DNA of 6,814 nt from an uncultured Sphingobacteriaceae bacterium (GTDB taxonomy: Bacteria; Bacteroidota; Bacteroidia; Sphingobacteriales; Sphingobacteriaceae), in assembly GCA_937875035.1 (NCBI GenBank), contig CALNCF010000079.1, positions 1-6,814 of the forward strand. Reading direction: 5' to 3'. A model generated the notes under the pieces. It worked only from the letters and a program-made list of their open reading frames with translations, was not told where the DNA came from and searched no databases. A program made the translations under genes and the position numbers. This document shows, piece after piece, positions 1-6,814 of this stretch (positions are counted from its first letter, which is position 1; each line of letters starts with the position of its first letter).

Positions 1-1
1 C

Positions 2-1747
2 GCAGTCATCGGAGCCGGGGCGGCAGCGATCTCCTGCTCGAAGCTGTACGTGGTGATGGGAGCGAAGCTCGATAACATCGTGATGATCGACCGCGAAGGG
101 GTGATCCGTGCCGACCGTAAGAATCACATGGATGAGACCAAGCGTTATTTCGCCACGAAGAGAGATCTGCATACCCTGGCCGATGCCGTAAAGGATGCTG
201 ATGTGGTGATCGGTCTTTCTTCCGCGAATAACCTCAGCCCCGATATGCTGAGATCCATGGCGAAGAACCCGATCGTATTCGCTATGGCAAACCCTGACCC
301 GGAGATCGACTATAACCTGGCCGTCAAAACAAGAAATGACATCATTATGGCTACGGGCCGTTCCGACTTCCCGAACCAGGTGAACAACGTACTGGGCTTC
401 CCGTACATCTTCCGCGGAGCGCTGGATGTACGTGCCACACAGATCAACGAGGCGATGAAGATCGCTGCGGTAAAAGCGATTGCCGACCTGGCGAAAAAGC
501 CGGTGCCGGAAGCGGTAAACCTGGCCTATAACCAGAAGAATATGTCCTTCGGAAAGGATTACATCATTCCGAAGCCCTTAGACCTGCGCCTCATCACGCA
601 TGTAGCGCCTGCCGTAGCCAAAGCGGCGATGGATTCAGGCGTAGCCCGCCACGACATTACCGATTGGGAAGCGTACAAGGAAGAGCTGAAAAAACGCCTG
701 GGACTGGATGACAAGCTGATGCGTGCCATCACGGTGAAAGCTAAAGGCAAGCCGAAACGCGTAGTATTTGCCGAGGCTGATAATTATAAGATATTAAAGG
801 CAGCCCAGATCGTAAAAGACGAAGGTATTGCCTTCCCGATCCTGCTGGGCGATGTGAAGAAGATCAACAGCCTGATGAAAGAGCATCACCTGGATTTAGG
901 CGATGTGCAGATCATCGATCCGCGTGTGGATGAGCCCCGCCATGCCGAATTCGGAAATGTGCTGTTCGAGAAACGCAAGCGTCGCGGAGTAACCTTGTAC
1001 GAAGCGAAAAAGCTGATGCGCGACCGGAATTATTACGGCGCGATGATGGTCGAGATCGGAGAGGCCGACGCCCTGATCTCCGGCCTGACCAAGAACTACC
1101 CGACCACGATCCGCCCGTCTTTACAGATCATCGGAACGGCTCCTGGGGTGACCCGCGTGGCAGGCATGTATATGATGCTCACGAAAAAAGGCCCGGTGTT
1201 CCTGGCCGATACTACCGTGAATGTAGACCCTACCGTAGAGGACCTGGTGGATATTACTACCCTGGTAGCACAATCGGTGAGCCGGTTCAATATTACCCCG
1301 CGCATCGCGATGATCACCTATTCGAACTTCGGAAGCTCTGAGCAGACCAGCCCGATCAAGGTACGCGAAGCGGTGAAGGTGCTTCATGAAAAACATCCTG
1401 ATATTATTGTAGATGGAGAGATGCAGGCGAACTTCGCCCTGAACCCTACCCTGCTGGAAGATAATTACCCGTTCTCCAAGCTCGCCGGCGAACCGGCCAA
1501 TACCCTCATCTTCCCGAACCTCGATTCAGGAAATGCGGCATACAAGATTCTCCAGGAGCTGGGTGGCGCGGAAGCCGTAGGCCCGATCCTGGTCGGCCTG
1601 AAGAAACCAGTGCATATATTGCAATTGGGATCTTCTGTTCGCGAGATCGTGAATATGGTGACCATCGCTGTTGTAGATGCGCAATCGAAAGATGAGCAGC
1701 CATCTGCCGAAGAAGAGAAACGTTCGAGATTCAGACTTAGAAAATGA
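2..1747 (+). CDS. maeB: Hybrid NADP-dependent malic enzyme with phosphotransacetylase-like C-terminal domain, 5'-partial
   Basis: Oxidatively decarboxylates malate to pyruvate, producing NADPH in the cytoplasm. About 581 residues are present. The family is usually about 750-770 long, so roughly 180 N-terminal residues, including the catalytic malic domain, lie off the left edge. The frame is open from base 2. It starts at the dinucleotide-binding loop VIGAGAA (bases 5-25), followed by VVIGLSSANN, FAMANPDPE and GRSDFPNQVNN (356-388), all typical of the malic enzyme NAD-binding domain, which ends near LITHVAPAVA (about 590). From about 755 (KRVVFAEADNYK) to about 1680 it matches phosphate acetyl/butyryltransferase, with SGLTKNYPTTIRP, FPNLDSGNAAYK and GSSVREIVNM. 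In MaeB-type enzymes this domain is an allosteric, acetyl-CoA-sensing module and not an active transferase (family knowledge). It ends in a charged tail (EEEKRSRFRLRK). The TGA overlaps the ruvA start. No internal start needs to be invoked. Confidence 0.96.
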   Translation, partial: AVIGAGAAAISCSKLYVVMGAKLDNIVMIDREGVIRADRKNHMDETKRYFATKRDLHTLADAVKDADVVIGLSSANNLSPDMLRSMAKNPIVFAMANPDPEIDYNLAVKTRNDIIMATGRSDFPNQVNNVLGFPYIFRGALDVRATQINEAMKIAAVKAIADLAKKPVPEAVNLAYNQKNMSFGKDYIIPKPLDLRLITHVAPAVAKAAMDSGVARHDITDWEAYKEELKKRLGLDDKLMRAITVKAKGKPKRVVFAEADNYKILKAAQIVKDEGIAFPILLGDVKKINSLMKEHHLDLGDVQIIDPRVDEPRHAEFGNVLFEKRKRRGVTLYEAKKLMRDRNYYGAMMVEIGEADALISGLTKNYPTTIRPSLQIIGTAPGVTRVAGMYMMLTKKGPVFLADTTVNVDPTVEDLVDITTLVAQSVSRFNITPRIAMITYSNFGSSEQTSPIKVREAVKVLHEKHPDIIVDGEMQANFALNPTLLEDNYPFSKLAGEPANTLIFPNLDSGNAAYKILQELGGAEAVGPILVGLKKPVHILQLGSSVREIVNMVTIAVVDAQSKDEQPSAEEEKRSRFRLRK

Positions 1748-2328
1748 TCCATCACATTTCCGGAAAGCTGGTAAGTAAAACCCCTACACAGGTCGTGATC
1801 GAAGCGGCCGGTGTGGGTTATCTTATCCATATATCGTTAAATACGTATTCCAGGCTCCCCGACCAGGAGCATTGCATGCTCTTTACCCATCTGAGCATTA
1901 AGGAAGATGCCCATACGCTTTTCGGCTTTGCCGAAGAGGCTGAACGTCGTTTATTCGTTCACCTGATCTCTGTATCGGGGATCGGGCCCAATACCGGCCG
2001 GATGATCCTTTCATCCATCACGCCGCAGGAAATCCAGGATGCCATTATCCGGGGCGACGTATCCCAGATGCAGCGCATCAAGGGGATCGGACCCAAGTCC
2101 GCGCAGCGTATTATCCTTGATCTCCAGGATAAACTGAAAAAAGAAGGCCCGGATACCCTCTTATCGCTGATGCCGAACAATACAGCGAAAGATGAAGCGT
2201 TATCTGCCTTAATCATGTTAGGATTCGCCCGGAATGTGGCCGAAAAAGCACTTGAAAATGTGATTAAAGCGGCAGGTGGCGATTTACCTGTAGAACAGCT
2301 GATTAAATCGGCCCTAAAAAATTTATAA
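1744..2328 (+). CDS. ruvA: Holliday junction branch migration complex subunit RuvA
   Basis: RuvA tetramers bind four-way DNA junctions and load the RuvB helicase for branch migration in recombinational repair, in the cytoplasm on DNA. The 194-residue protein is complete and of normal family length. Residues 1-62 form the OB-fold domain I (MIHHISGKL, VIEAAGVGYLIHIS). It carries the acidic pin E54-D55 in SIKEDAHTLFGF, equivalent to E55/D56 of the E. coli protein. Two helix-hairpin-helix DNA-binding motifs follow: SVSGIGPNTGRMIL (76-89) and IKGIGPKSAQRIILDL (112-127). A flexible linker (about 130-147) leads to the RuvB-binding domain III (DEALSALIMLGF, 150-161). The ATG shares four bases (ATGA) with the maeB stop. 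There is no Shine-Dalgarno sequence, so translational coupling or leaderless-like Bacteroidota initiation is likely. ruvB and ruvC are not adjacent, as is common in this phylum. Confidence 0.97.
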   Translation: MIHHISGKLVSKTPTQVVIEAAGVGYLIHISLNTYSRLPDQEHCMLFTHLSIKEDAHTLFGFAEEAERRLFVHLISVSGIGPNTGRMILSSITPQEIQDAIIRGDVSQMQRIKGIGPKSAQRIILDLQDKLKKEGPDTLLSLMPNNTAKDEALSALIMLGFARNVAEKALENVIKAAGGDLPVEQLIKSALKNL

Positions 2329-2331
2329 TTA

Positions 2332-2339
2332 TATCTTTG
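2332..2339 (+). promoter_or_regulatory. Probable sprA promoter -7 element (TAnnTTTG)
   Basis: TATCTTTG matches the Bacteroidota sigma-70 -7 consensus TAnnTTTG exactly and is followed by C, as is often seen. It lies 3 bases after the ruvA stop in an AT-rich spacer. Transcription would begin around 2346, giving a leader of only about 17 bases before the TTG at 2363. I see no clear TTG/TTTG -33 box at the expected distance (about 2305-2315), so the promoter may be weak or need an activator. Call based on motif and position only. Confidence 0.5.
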
Positions 2340-2362
2340 CCCAGTTTAATTGATTTCACGGT

Positions 2363-5300
2363 TTGAGAAAGCTATTTTCTAATCCGTCGTTTTATCGATG
2401 GATTTTTATTTTAACGACCTTTTTATCTGTTACACTCACCATTGTGTGGAGCACCGACGCGCGCGTTCGTCCGCACAAATGGGCTTTCGACCGCGAAGAT
2501 ACCACCCTGGGCGCCGCGCCTCCTCTTACCGACGATAAAAACAAAACATTAGACCTCAAAAACCCGCCTAACGTAGAGCGTAAGGTGGAATACGATCCGG
2601 CTACCCGCCAGTATGTAATGACGGAAACCATTGGCGGCCGTTTCTACCGGAACCCGACCTATATGAGCTTCGAGGATTACCTGAAATATGAAGCGAAGCA
2701 GTCGCAGAGCGGGTATTTTCGCCAGCGTTCCAACGAAAACTCGCTGGTTTCGGGAAGCATCGTACCTAAATTATATGTGAACAACCAGGTGTTCGACCGC
2801 ATCTTCGGTGGAAGCAAGGTCGATATCCGTCCGCAGGGTAGCGCCGAGCTGATCTTTTCGGGGAAATTCAACCGGAACGACAATCCCCTGCTGAGCGAAC
2901 GCCAGCGCAGAACGCAGTTCTTCGACTTCGACGAGAAGATCCAGATGAACGTGGTAGGGAGCATCGGCGATAAGCTGAAGATCACGACCAATTACAATAC
3001 CGAAGCGACCTTCGATTTTGAGAACCAGATGAAGCTGGAGTACACCGGCTATGAAGATGAGATCATCAAGAAGATCGAGCTGGGTAACGTATCCCTGCCG
3101 CTGAACAGCAGCCTGATCAGCGGTAGTCAAAGCCTCTTCGGTGTTAAAACACAATTGCAGTTCGGTAAGCTGACCGTTACCAGCGTGTTCTCCCAGCAGA
3201 AGAGTGAAAAGAAGCAGATCAAGATCACCAATGGCGCGCAGACAACTGATTTTAAATTTTCTGCGGATAATTACGAGGGCAACAAGCACTATTTCCTGGC
3301 GCAGTATTTCAGGGATACGTATAACCAGTCGCTGGTCAATTACCCGGCAATTACGTCCAACGTGCTGATCAATAAAGTGGAGGTATGGGTAACCGATAAG
3401 TCAAGGAACGGGCAGAACGAAACACGTGATGTGATCGGTTTGATCGACCTGGGTGAGAACGAGCGGACCTTTATACAGGACCCGTCCTTTCAGAAGGGAT
3501 TCAATCCATACCCTAACTCCGTGGATGCCCCGGGCGCGCCTGCCTCGAACAACCTGTTAAACATTCTTCCCGGAAGCTTCAGAACCTCTTCAGATAACAC
3601 AGTCAATTCTTATTTCAATGATAAAGGCGGACCGGACAACTATGCGAAGATCCGTGCGCGTAAGCTGACCGACCGCGAATTCTCTTTTCATCCGCAGTTG
3701 GGTTATATCTCCCTGAACAGTGCGCTGAATGCTGATGAGGTACTCGCCGTATCGTTCCGCTATACTGTGAACGGGGTTGAATATACAGTCGGTGAATTTT
3801 CCAGCGAACGCCCGGAAACCAACCCGCCAACGGTGCTGTTCGTGAAATTGCTGAAGAACGTATCGGTGCGTACCGCGTTACCCATCTGGGACCTGATGAT
3901 GAAGAACATTTATTCGCTGAATGCCTTCCAGGTAAACTCTAAGGATTTTCGTTTAGATGTGCTGTACCTCGACGAAAAAACATCGAATAATATCAATTAC
4001 CTGCCCGATGGTCCGCCGAATGTGAAGAACATTCCGCTGATCCGGGTATTAGGGGTCGACCGCCTCGACAGCAGGCAGACGCTTACTCCGGATGGGATCT
4101 TCGACTTCGTGGATGGCATTACGGTGAACTCTTCGAACGGGCGGATCATCTTCCCGAGGGTAGAGCCCTTCGGCCGTGACCTCCTGAGCGCCTTCGGCGC
4201 CGATTCTGTTTTAGGGAAGACCTATGCCTTTACCGAGCTGTACGACTCTACACGATACCGTGCGCAGCAGATCCCGAAGAAAAATAAGTTCACCATCTCC
4301 GGTTCATTCCAGTCGACCAGCAATTCTGAATTTTCCCTGAACGCGATCAATATCCCCCAGGGATCGGTCGTGGTAAAGTCCGGTACGACCGTGCTTACGG
4401 AAGGGGTTGATTATACCGTAGATTATAACGTAGGTCGTGTAAAGATCGTGAACCAGGGAGTGCTTAATTCGGGCAGCCCGATCACCGTCGATCTGGAAAG
4501 CTCCACCCTGTTCGGGGTGCAGTCGAAGACCTTCTTCGGTTCGCGTTTCGATTATAAGTATAACGAGAAGCTGAATTTAGGGGCGACCTTTGTACGCCTT
4601 TCGGAACGCCCGCTTACGCAAAAGGTAAACATCGGCGATGAGCCTATCGCCAATAATATGTACGGCTTCGATGTGAATTACCGTACCGACTCCCGTTTCC
4701 TGACAACCCTCGTAGACCGTATTCCCCTGATCGAAACCAAGGCGAAATCGACCGTGACGGTAAGCGCTGAGTACGCGCGCCTGGACCCCGGGCACTCTCG
4801 CCTGCTCAATACCAAGACGAATAAAAGAGGAGTTTCATACATCGATGATTTTGAAGGCAGCAAATCGGCGATCGATATGCGGAATGCCGGAAGCTGGTTC
4901 ATGTCATCGACCCCGGCCATGTTCCCGGAATCCAATTCATACAATCTCGACTATGGCTATAACCGTGCGCGCTTAGCCTTCTACCAGATCGACAACCTGT
5001 TCCACAGCCGTACCAATAACGCCACTCCCGGCCATATCAAGAACGACCGCAACCAGCTGTCCAATCACTATGTAAGGGAAGTGCGCGAAGACGAAGTATT
5101 CCAGAATAAGCAAACGCCTACCGGGCAGCCGAATATCTTATCTACCCTCGACCTGAGCTTTTATCCGCGCGAGCGTGGTCCCTATAACTTTACGGTTACC
5201 GGCATTGATGCGAACGGCCGCCTGAGAAACCCGGCAGGATCATGGGGCGGTATCATGCGCCGCATGGAATCGAATGATTTCGAAGCGCTGAACGTAGAGT

Positions 5301-6709
5301 ACATTGAATTCTGGGTGATGGACCCATTCCTATACAACCGTAACTCTCCGGGTGGAGACCTGTACTTTAACCTGGGTAATATCTCGGAAGACATCCTGAA
5401 GGATGGCGCCGAATCTATCGAGAATGCCCTGCCGAAAGACGGTGATCCGAATAAGATCGATACGACGGTATGGGGACGTGTAGGTGTCTTTCCTCCTCTG
5501 ACCACTTCGTTCGACAACGACCCGAATTCGCGGAAATTCCAGGATATCGGTCTCGATGGTTTAGCCGATGAGGATGAGCGTACCTTTTTCAAGCAGACCT
5601 ATCTCGACCTGCTGGAGCAGGCTTACGGAACATCATCCATAGCCTACCAGGAAGCGCTGGGTGATCCGTCGGCAGATAACTATACTTATTACAGGGGGGC
5701 TAACCTGGATAACGTACAGGCTACGATCCTTGATCGTTACAAACGCTACAACGGACAGGAAGGTAACTCGCCTACCGAGCAGCAATCAAGAGAACGTACC
5801 GGGCTGAGCAATACAGCTGCGACACCGAACCCGGATACAGAAGATATTAATCGTGACAACTCCCAGAGCGACCGGGACGAGTACTTCCAGTACCGTATCC
5901 CGATCACCCCGCAAGACCTGGAGAACCCGGGAGAAGGAAGCTATGTGGCAGATAAGGTGGTAAGCCAGGTGAAGCTGATCAATGGTAAGACCGAGAATGT
6001 AACCTGGTACCAGTTCATCGTTCCGATCAGGAGTTACGAGTCGCGTGTGGGTGATATCGACGACTTTAAATCGATCCGTTTTGTGCGTGCTTTCCTGACC
6101 AATTTCACAGATACCGTTGTGCTTCGTTTTGCACGGATGCAATTGGTAAGAGGAGAATGGAGAAAGCTGGATGCGAGCAACGCGCCGGGCGAAACACAGA
6201 CACCGAATCCTCCGGCGACCTTCAACCTGTCGACCGTAAACATTGAAGAGAACGGTAACCGCGAGCCGATCCCTTATAAATTGCCTCCGGGCGTAGAGCA
6301 GGAGCGCGACCTTTCCAACGTACGTGGAGATACTCGGATCAACGAGCAATCCCTGTCGCTGAACGTTTGCGACCTGCGCGACGGAAACCAGGTCATGGCG
6401 TATAAGAATACTTCATACGATTTCCGCTCTTACAAAAAAGTGGAGATGTTCATCCATGCGGAAGGTAAGGATGTACGTAATAATGATGTGAACGCGTTCA
6501 TCCGTTTCGGAACCGATTACTCCGATAACTACTACGAGTATGAGATCCCGTTACAGATCACCCCGGATGGAAGCTCGAACTCTGCGACCATCTGGCGCAG
6601 CATCCGGTGCTCTTCCGTGGGGTTGAACAGGTCGTCGGCCGGGGGGTGCTGCATGCAGGAGCAGGGTGGCATTGCAGGTAGGGGGCCCGGGAGCCCCTCG
6701 GGCGTGTGA
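2363..6709 (+). CDS. sprA: Type IX secretion outer-membrane translocon / gliding motility protein SprA, 3'-truncated at a foreign junction
   Basis: SprA (Sov in Porphyromonas) is the very large outer-membrane beta-barrel that exports type IX secretion substrates and, in gliders, surface adhesins. The TTG start is well constrained: an in-frame TGA lies at 2351-2353, TTG is the only usual start codon after it, and a basic/hydrophobic signal sequence (RKLFSNPSFYRW then hydrophobic 13-29) follows at once. Family signatures: VDIRPQGSAELIFSG, KITTNYNTEATFDFENQMK, EDEIIKKIELGNVSLP, the N-terminal SprA domain closing with FHPQLGYISLNSALNADEV, YIDDFEGSKSAIDM (from Y826), YIEFWVMDPFLYN, GDLYFNLGNISEDILKDG, PDTEDINRDN (about 1157) and YKKVEMFIHAEG. 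Homology runs to W1411 (TIW, base 6595), where a TIWP-like block is expected. The open frame then continues 37 codons (three Cys, Gly/Ser-rich) to a TGA at 6707-6709 in GC-rich, unrelated DNA. SprA is usually about 2,400 residues, so some 1,000 are missing; as read, the product could not form the barrel. Probably a join artefact and not a natural truncated allele. Confidence 0.94.
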   Translation: MRKLFSNPSFYRWIFILTTFLSVTLTIVWSTDARVRPHKWAFDREDTTLGAAPPLTDDKNKTLDLKNPPNVERKVEYDPATRQYVMTETIGGRFYRNPTYMSFEDYLKYEAKQSQSGYFRQRSNENSLVSGSIVPKLYVNNQVFDRIFGGSKVDIRPQGSAELIFSGKFNRNDNPLLSERQRRTQFFDFDEKIQMNVVGSIGDKLKITTNYNTEATFDFENQMKLEYTGYEDEIIKKIELGNVSLPLNSSLISGSQSLFGVKTQLQFGKLTVTSVFSQQKSEKKQIKITNGAQTTDFKFSADNYEGNKHYFLAQYFRDTYNQSLVNYPAITSNVLINKVEVWVTDKSRNGQNETRDVIGLIDLGENERTFIQDPSFQKGFNPYPNSVDAPGAPASNNLLNILPGSFRTSSDNTVNSYFNDKGGPDNYAKIRARKLTDREFSFHPQLGYISLNSALNADEVLAVSFRYTVNGVEYTVGEFSSERPETNPPTVLFVKLLKNVSVRTALPIWDLMMKNIYSLNAFQVNSKDFRLDVLYLDEKTSNNINYLPDGPPNVKNIPLIRVLGVDRLDSRQTLTPDGIFDFVDGITVNSSNGRIIFPRVEPFGRDLLSAFGADSVLGKTYAFTELYDSTRYRAQQIPKKNKFTISGSFQSTSNSEFSLNAINIPQGSVVVKSGTTVLTEGVDYTVDYNVGRVKIVNQGVLNSGSPITVDLESSTLFGVQSKTFFGSRFDYKYNEKLNLGATFVRLSERPLTQKVNIGDEPIANNMYGFDVNYRTDSRFLTTLVDRIPLIETKAKSTVTVSAEYARLDPGHSRLLNTKTNKRGVSYIDDFEGSKSAIDMRNAGSWFMSSTPAMFPESNSYNLDYGYNRARLAFYQIDNLFHSRTNNATPGHIKNDRNQLSNHYVREVREDEVFQNKQTPTGQPNILSTLDLSFYPRERGPYNFTVTGIDANGRLRNPAGSWGGIMRRMESNDFEALNVEYIEFWVMDPFLYNRNSPGGDLYFNLGNISEDILKDGAESIENALPKDGDPNKIDTTVWGRVGVFPPLTTSFDNDPNSRKFQDIGLDGLADEDERTFFKQTYLDLLEQAYGTSSIAYQEALGDPSADNYTYYRGANLDNVQATILDRYKRYNGQEGNSPTEQQSRERTGLSNTAATPNPDTEDINRDNSQSDRDEYFQYRIPITPQDLENPGEGSYVADKVVSQVKLINGKTENVTWYQFIVPIRSYESRVGDIDDFKSIRFVRAFLTNFTDTVVLRFARMQLVRGEWRKLDASNAPGETQTPNPPATFNLSTVNIEENGNREPIPYKLPPGVEQERDLSNVRGDTRINEQSLSLNVCDLRDGNQVMAYKNTSYDFRSYKKVEMFIHAEGKDVRNNDVNAFIRFGTDYSDNYYEYEIPLQITPDGSSNSATIWRSIRCSSVGLNRSSAGGCCMQEQGGIAGRGPGSPSGV
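6583..6654 (-). CDS. Acyl-CoA dehydrogenase, N-terminal fragment (start only)
   Basis: Read on the minus strand from ATG at 6654-6652, the frame gives about 24 residues containing DLFNPTEEHRMLRQMV. This resembles the first helix of acyl-CoA dehydrogenases (pattern F.PTEEHRMLR..VR.F), flavoenzymes that introduce the 2,3-double bond into acyl-CoA thioesters in fatty-acid or branched-chain amino-acid breakdown. Homology stops at the junction; beyond it the minus frame is only the antisense of sprA. Nearly the whole enzyme (usually about 380-400 residues) is absent. The 6654 start is favoured because the family-like sequence begins about 9 residues after it. An ATG at 6672-6670 is an alternative, and the frame stays open to the window edge; neither start has a clear Shine-Dalgarno sequence. 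The codons are GC-rich, unlike sprA. The identification rests on about 16 residues recognised by eye. Confidence 0.6.
6584..6597. other. Junction between sprA and unrelated GC-rich DNA
   Basis: Left of here the plus strand encodes conserved SprA up to SATIW. Right of here the minus strand encodes an acyl-CoA dehydrogenase N-terminus. Both coding interpretations remain plausible across about 6584-6596: SATIW on plus, RQMVA on minus. The exact crossover is therefore hidden in a short stretch that fits both parents. GC rises from roughly half to 143 of 214 bases (67%) for 6601-6814. No target-site duplication, transposon end or direct repeat could be recognised at the join. Confidence 0.75.
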
Positions 6710-6734
6710 AGCCTCAATTTCCGCGCCCGGGCTG

Positions 6735-6754
6735 CCGCGCCGGCCGCCGCGCGG
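6735..6754. repeat. GC-only inverted repeat in the divergent spacer
   Basis: CCGCGC (6735-6740) and its perfect complement GCGCGG (6749-6754) flank an 8-base loop. No T-run follows in either direction, so it is not a standard rho-independent terminator. It lies between the minus-strand dehydrogenase start and the possible plus-strand start at 6797, where an operator would sit. In sequence this GC-rich such a repeat can occur by chance. Confidence 0.25.
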
Positions 6755-6784
6755 AGCGACACCACGGTTGTTGGAATCAGCTGC

Positions 6785-6794
6785 AAGGAGGAGG
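6785..6794 (+). promoter_or_regulatory. Strong Shine-Dalgarno sequence before a possible TTG start
   Basis: AAGGAGGAGG is a near-perfect anti-16S complement. The GGAGG core ends 5 bases before TTG at 6797. This style of initiation is absent from the Bacteroidota genes to the left, which lack Shine-Dalgarno sites, and supports a different host for the right-hand tail. Confidence 0.45.
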
Positions 6795-6796
6795 CA

Positions 6797-6814
6797 TTGA
6801 GCAGCAAAAACATA
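6797..6814 (+). CDS. Possible start of a divergent gene, cut by the window edge
   Basis: TTG at 6797-6799 follows a strong Shine-Dalgarno site and opens a frame reading (M)SSKNI before the window ends. Six codons are too few to identify a product. Its orientation, diverging from the acyl-CoA dehydrogenase start with about 140 bases between, would fit a regulator or another catabolic operon, but that is a guess. Confidence 0.3.

Noticed and set aside
1465..1830. Minus-strand open frame across the maeB-ruvA boundary
   Set aside because: It overlaps two well-supported genes, has no start signal, and its product resembles no family I know.
2771..3289. Minus-strand open frame of 172 codons inside sprA
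   Set aside because: It is antisense to the most conserved N-terminal SprA block. Its Leu/Ile/Asp-rich product is what reverse reading of plus-strand codons gives.
5786..6349. Minus-strand open frame of 187 codons inside sprA
   Set aside because: It lies opposite strongly conserved SprA coding sequence, has no recognisable domain, and is explained by codon structure on the other strand.
6682..6697. GGGGC...GCCCC inverted repeat as a terminator for the truncated sprA frame
   Set aside because: The stem is only 5 bp, no T-run follows, and it lies upstream of the TGA at 6707, so it is probably a by-product of high GC content.
6596..6709. A natural short SprA variant with a distinct cysteine-containing C-terminus
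   Set aside because: The 37 codons after W1411 have no SprA-like features, sit in a different base composition, and are explained by antisense reading of the dehydrogenase start and its upstream spacer.
6532..6813. A 93-residue minus-strand protein spanning the junction
   Set aside because: Only the part from about 6583 to 6654 resembles a protein family. The left part is antisense to sprA and the right part is GC-rich spacer with no recognisable sequence.
6598..6814. Insertion sequence or integrative element interrupting sprA
   Set aside because: No transposase or integrase coding sequence, terminal inverted repeat, target duplication or att-like repeat is visible, and the dehydrogenase gene itself is broken at the junction.

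Overview
Almost all of this window (about 1-6595) is chromosomal sequence from a member of the Bacteroidota. It carries three adjacent plus-strand genes: the C-terminal three quarters of a hybrid malic enzyme (maeB), a complete ruvA, and the first part of sprA, the outer-membrane translocon gene of the type IX secretion/gliding system. SprA is restricted to Bacteroidota. The order malic enzyme - ruvA - sprA is one I recall from flavobacteria and relatives. A TAnnTTTG-type promoter element just before sprA and the lack of Shine-Dalgarno sequences also fit this phylum. GC content of about 50-55% (judged by eye) suggests one of the more GC-rich lineages, such as Chitinophagales or Sphingobacteriales, but the genus cannot be fixed.

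Layout. 2-1747: maeB fragment, beginning inside the NAD(P)-binding fold and running through the phosphotransacetylase-like regulatory domain. 1744-2328: ruvA, whose ATG overlaps the maeB stop (ATGA). 2329-2362: a 34-bp spacer with a probable sprA promoter. 2363-6595: sprA from a TTG start and signal sequence to residue 1411 of a protein that is normally about 2,400 residues long. The three genes are co-oriented but not functionally related: central carbon metabolism, Holliday-junction processing and protein export.

At about 6584-6597 the sequence changes abruptly. SprA homology stops in the middle of a conserved block, and the remaining ~217 bases are about 67% GC. On the minus strand this tail encodes what looks like the first 24 residues of an acyl-CoA dehydrogenase, cut off exactly at the join. 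On the plus strand, at the window edge, a strong ribosome binding site and a TTG codon may begin a divergent gene. This looks like DNA from a different, GC-rich bacterium (Myxococcota or Proteobacteria-like) joined inside sprA. A chimeric contig or library artefact is the simplest explanation; a real insertion or rearrangement is possible but has no positive support here (no transposase, terminal repeats or att site in view).

I found no undescribed biological system. The main thing to check is whether the sprA/acyl-CoA dehydrogenase junction is physically real.
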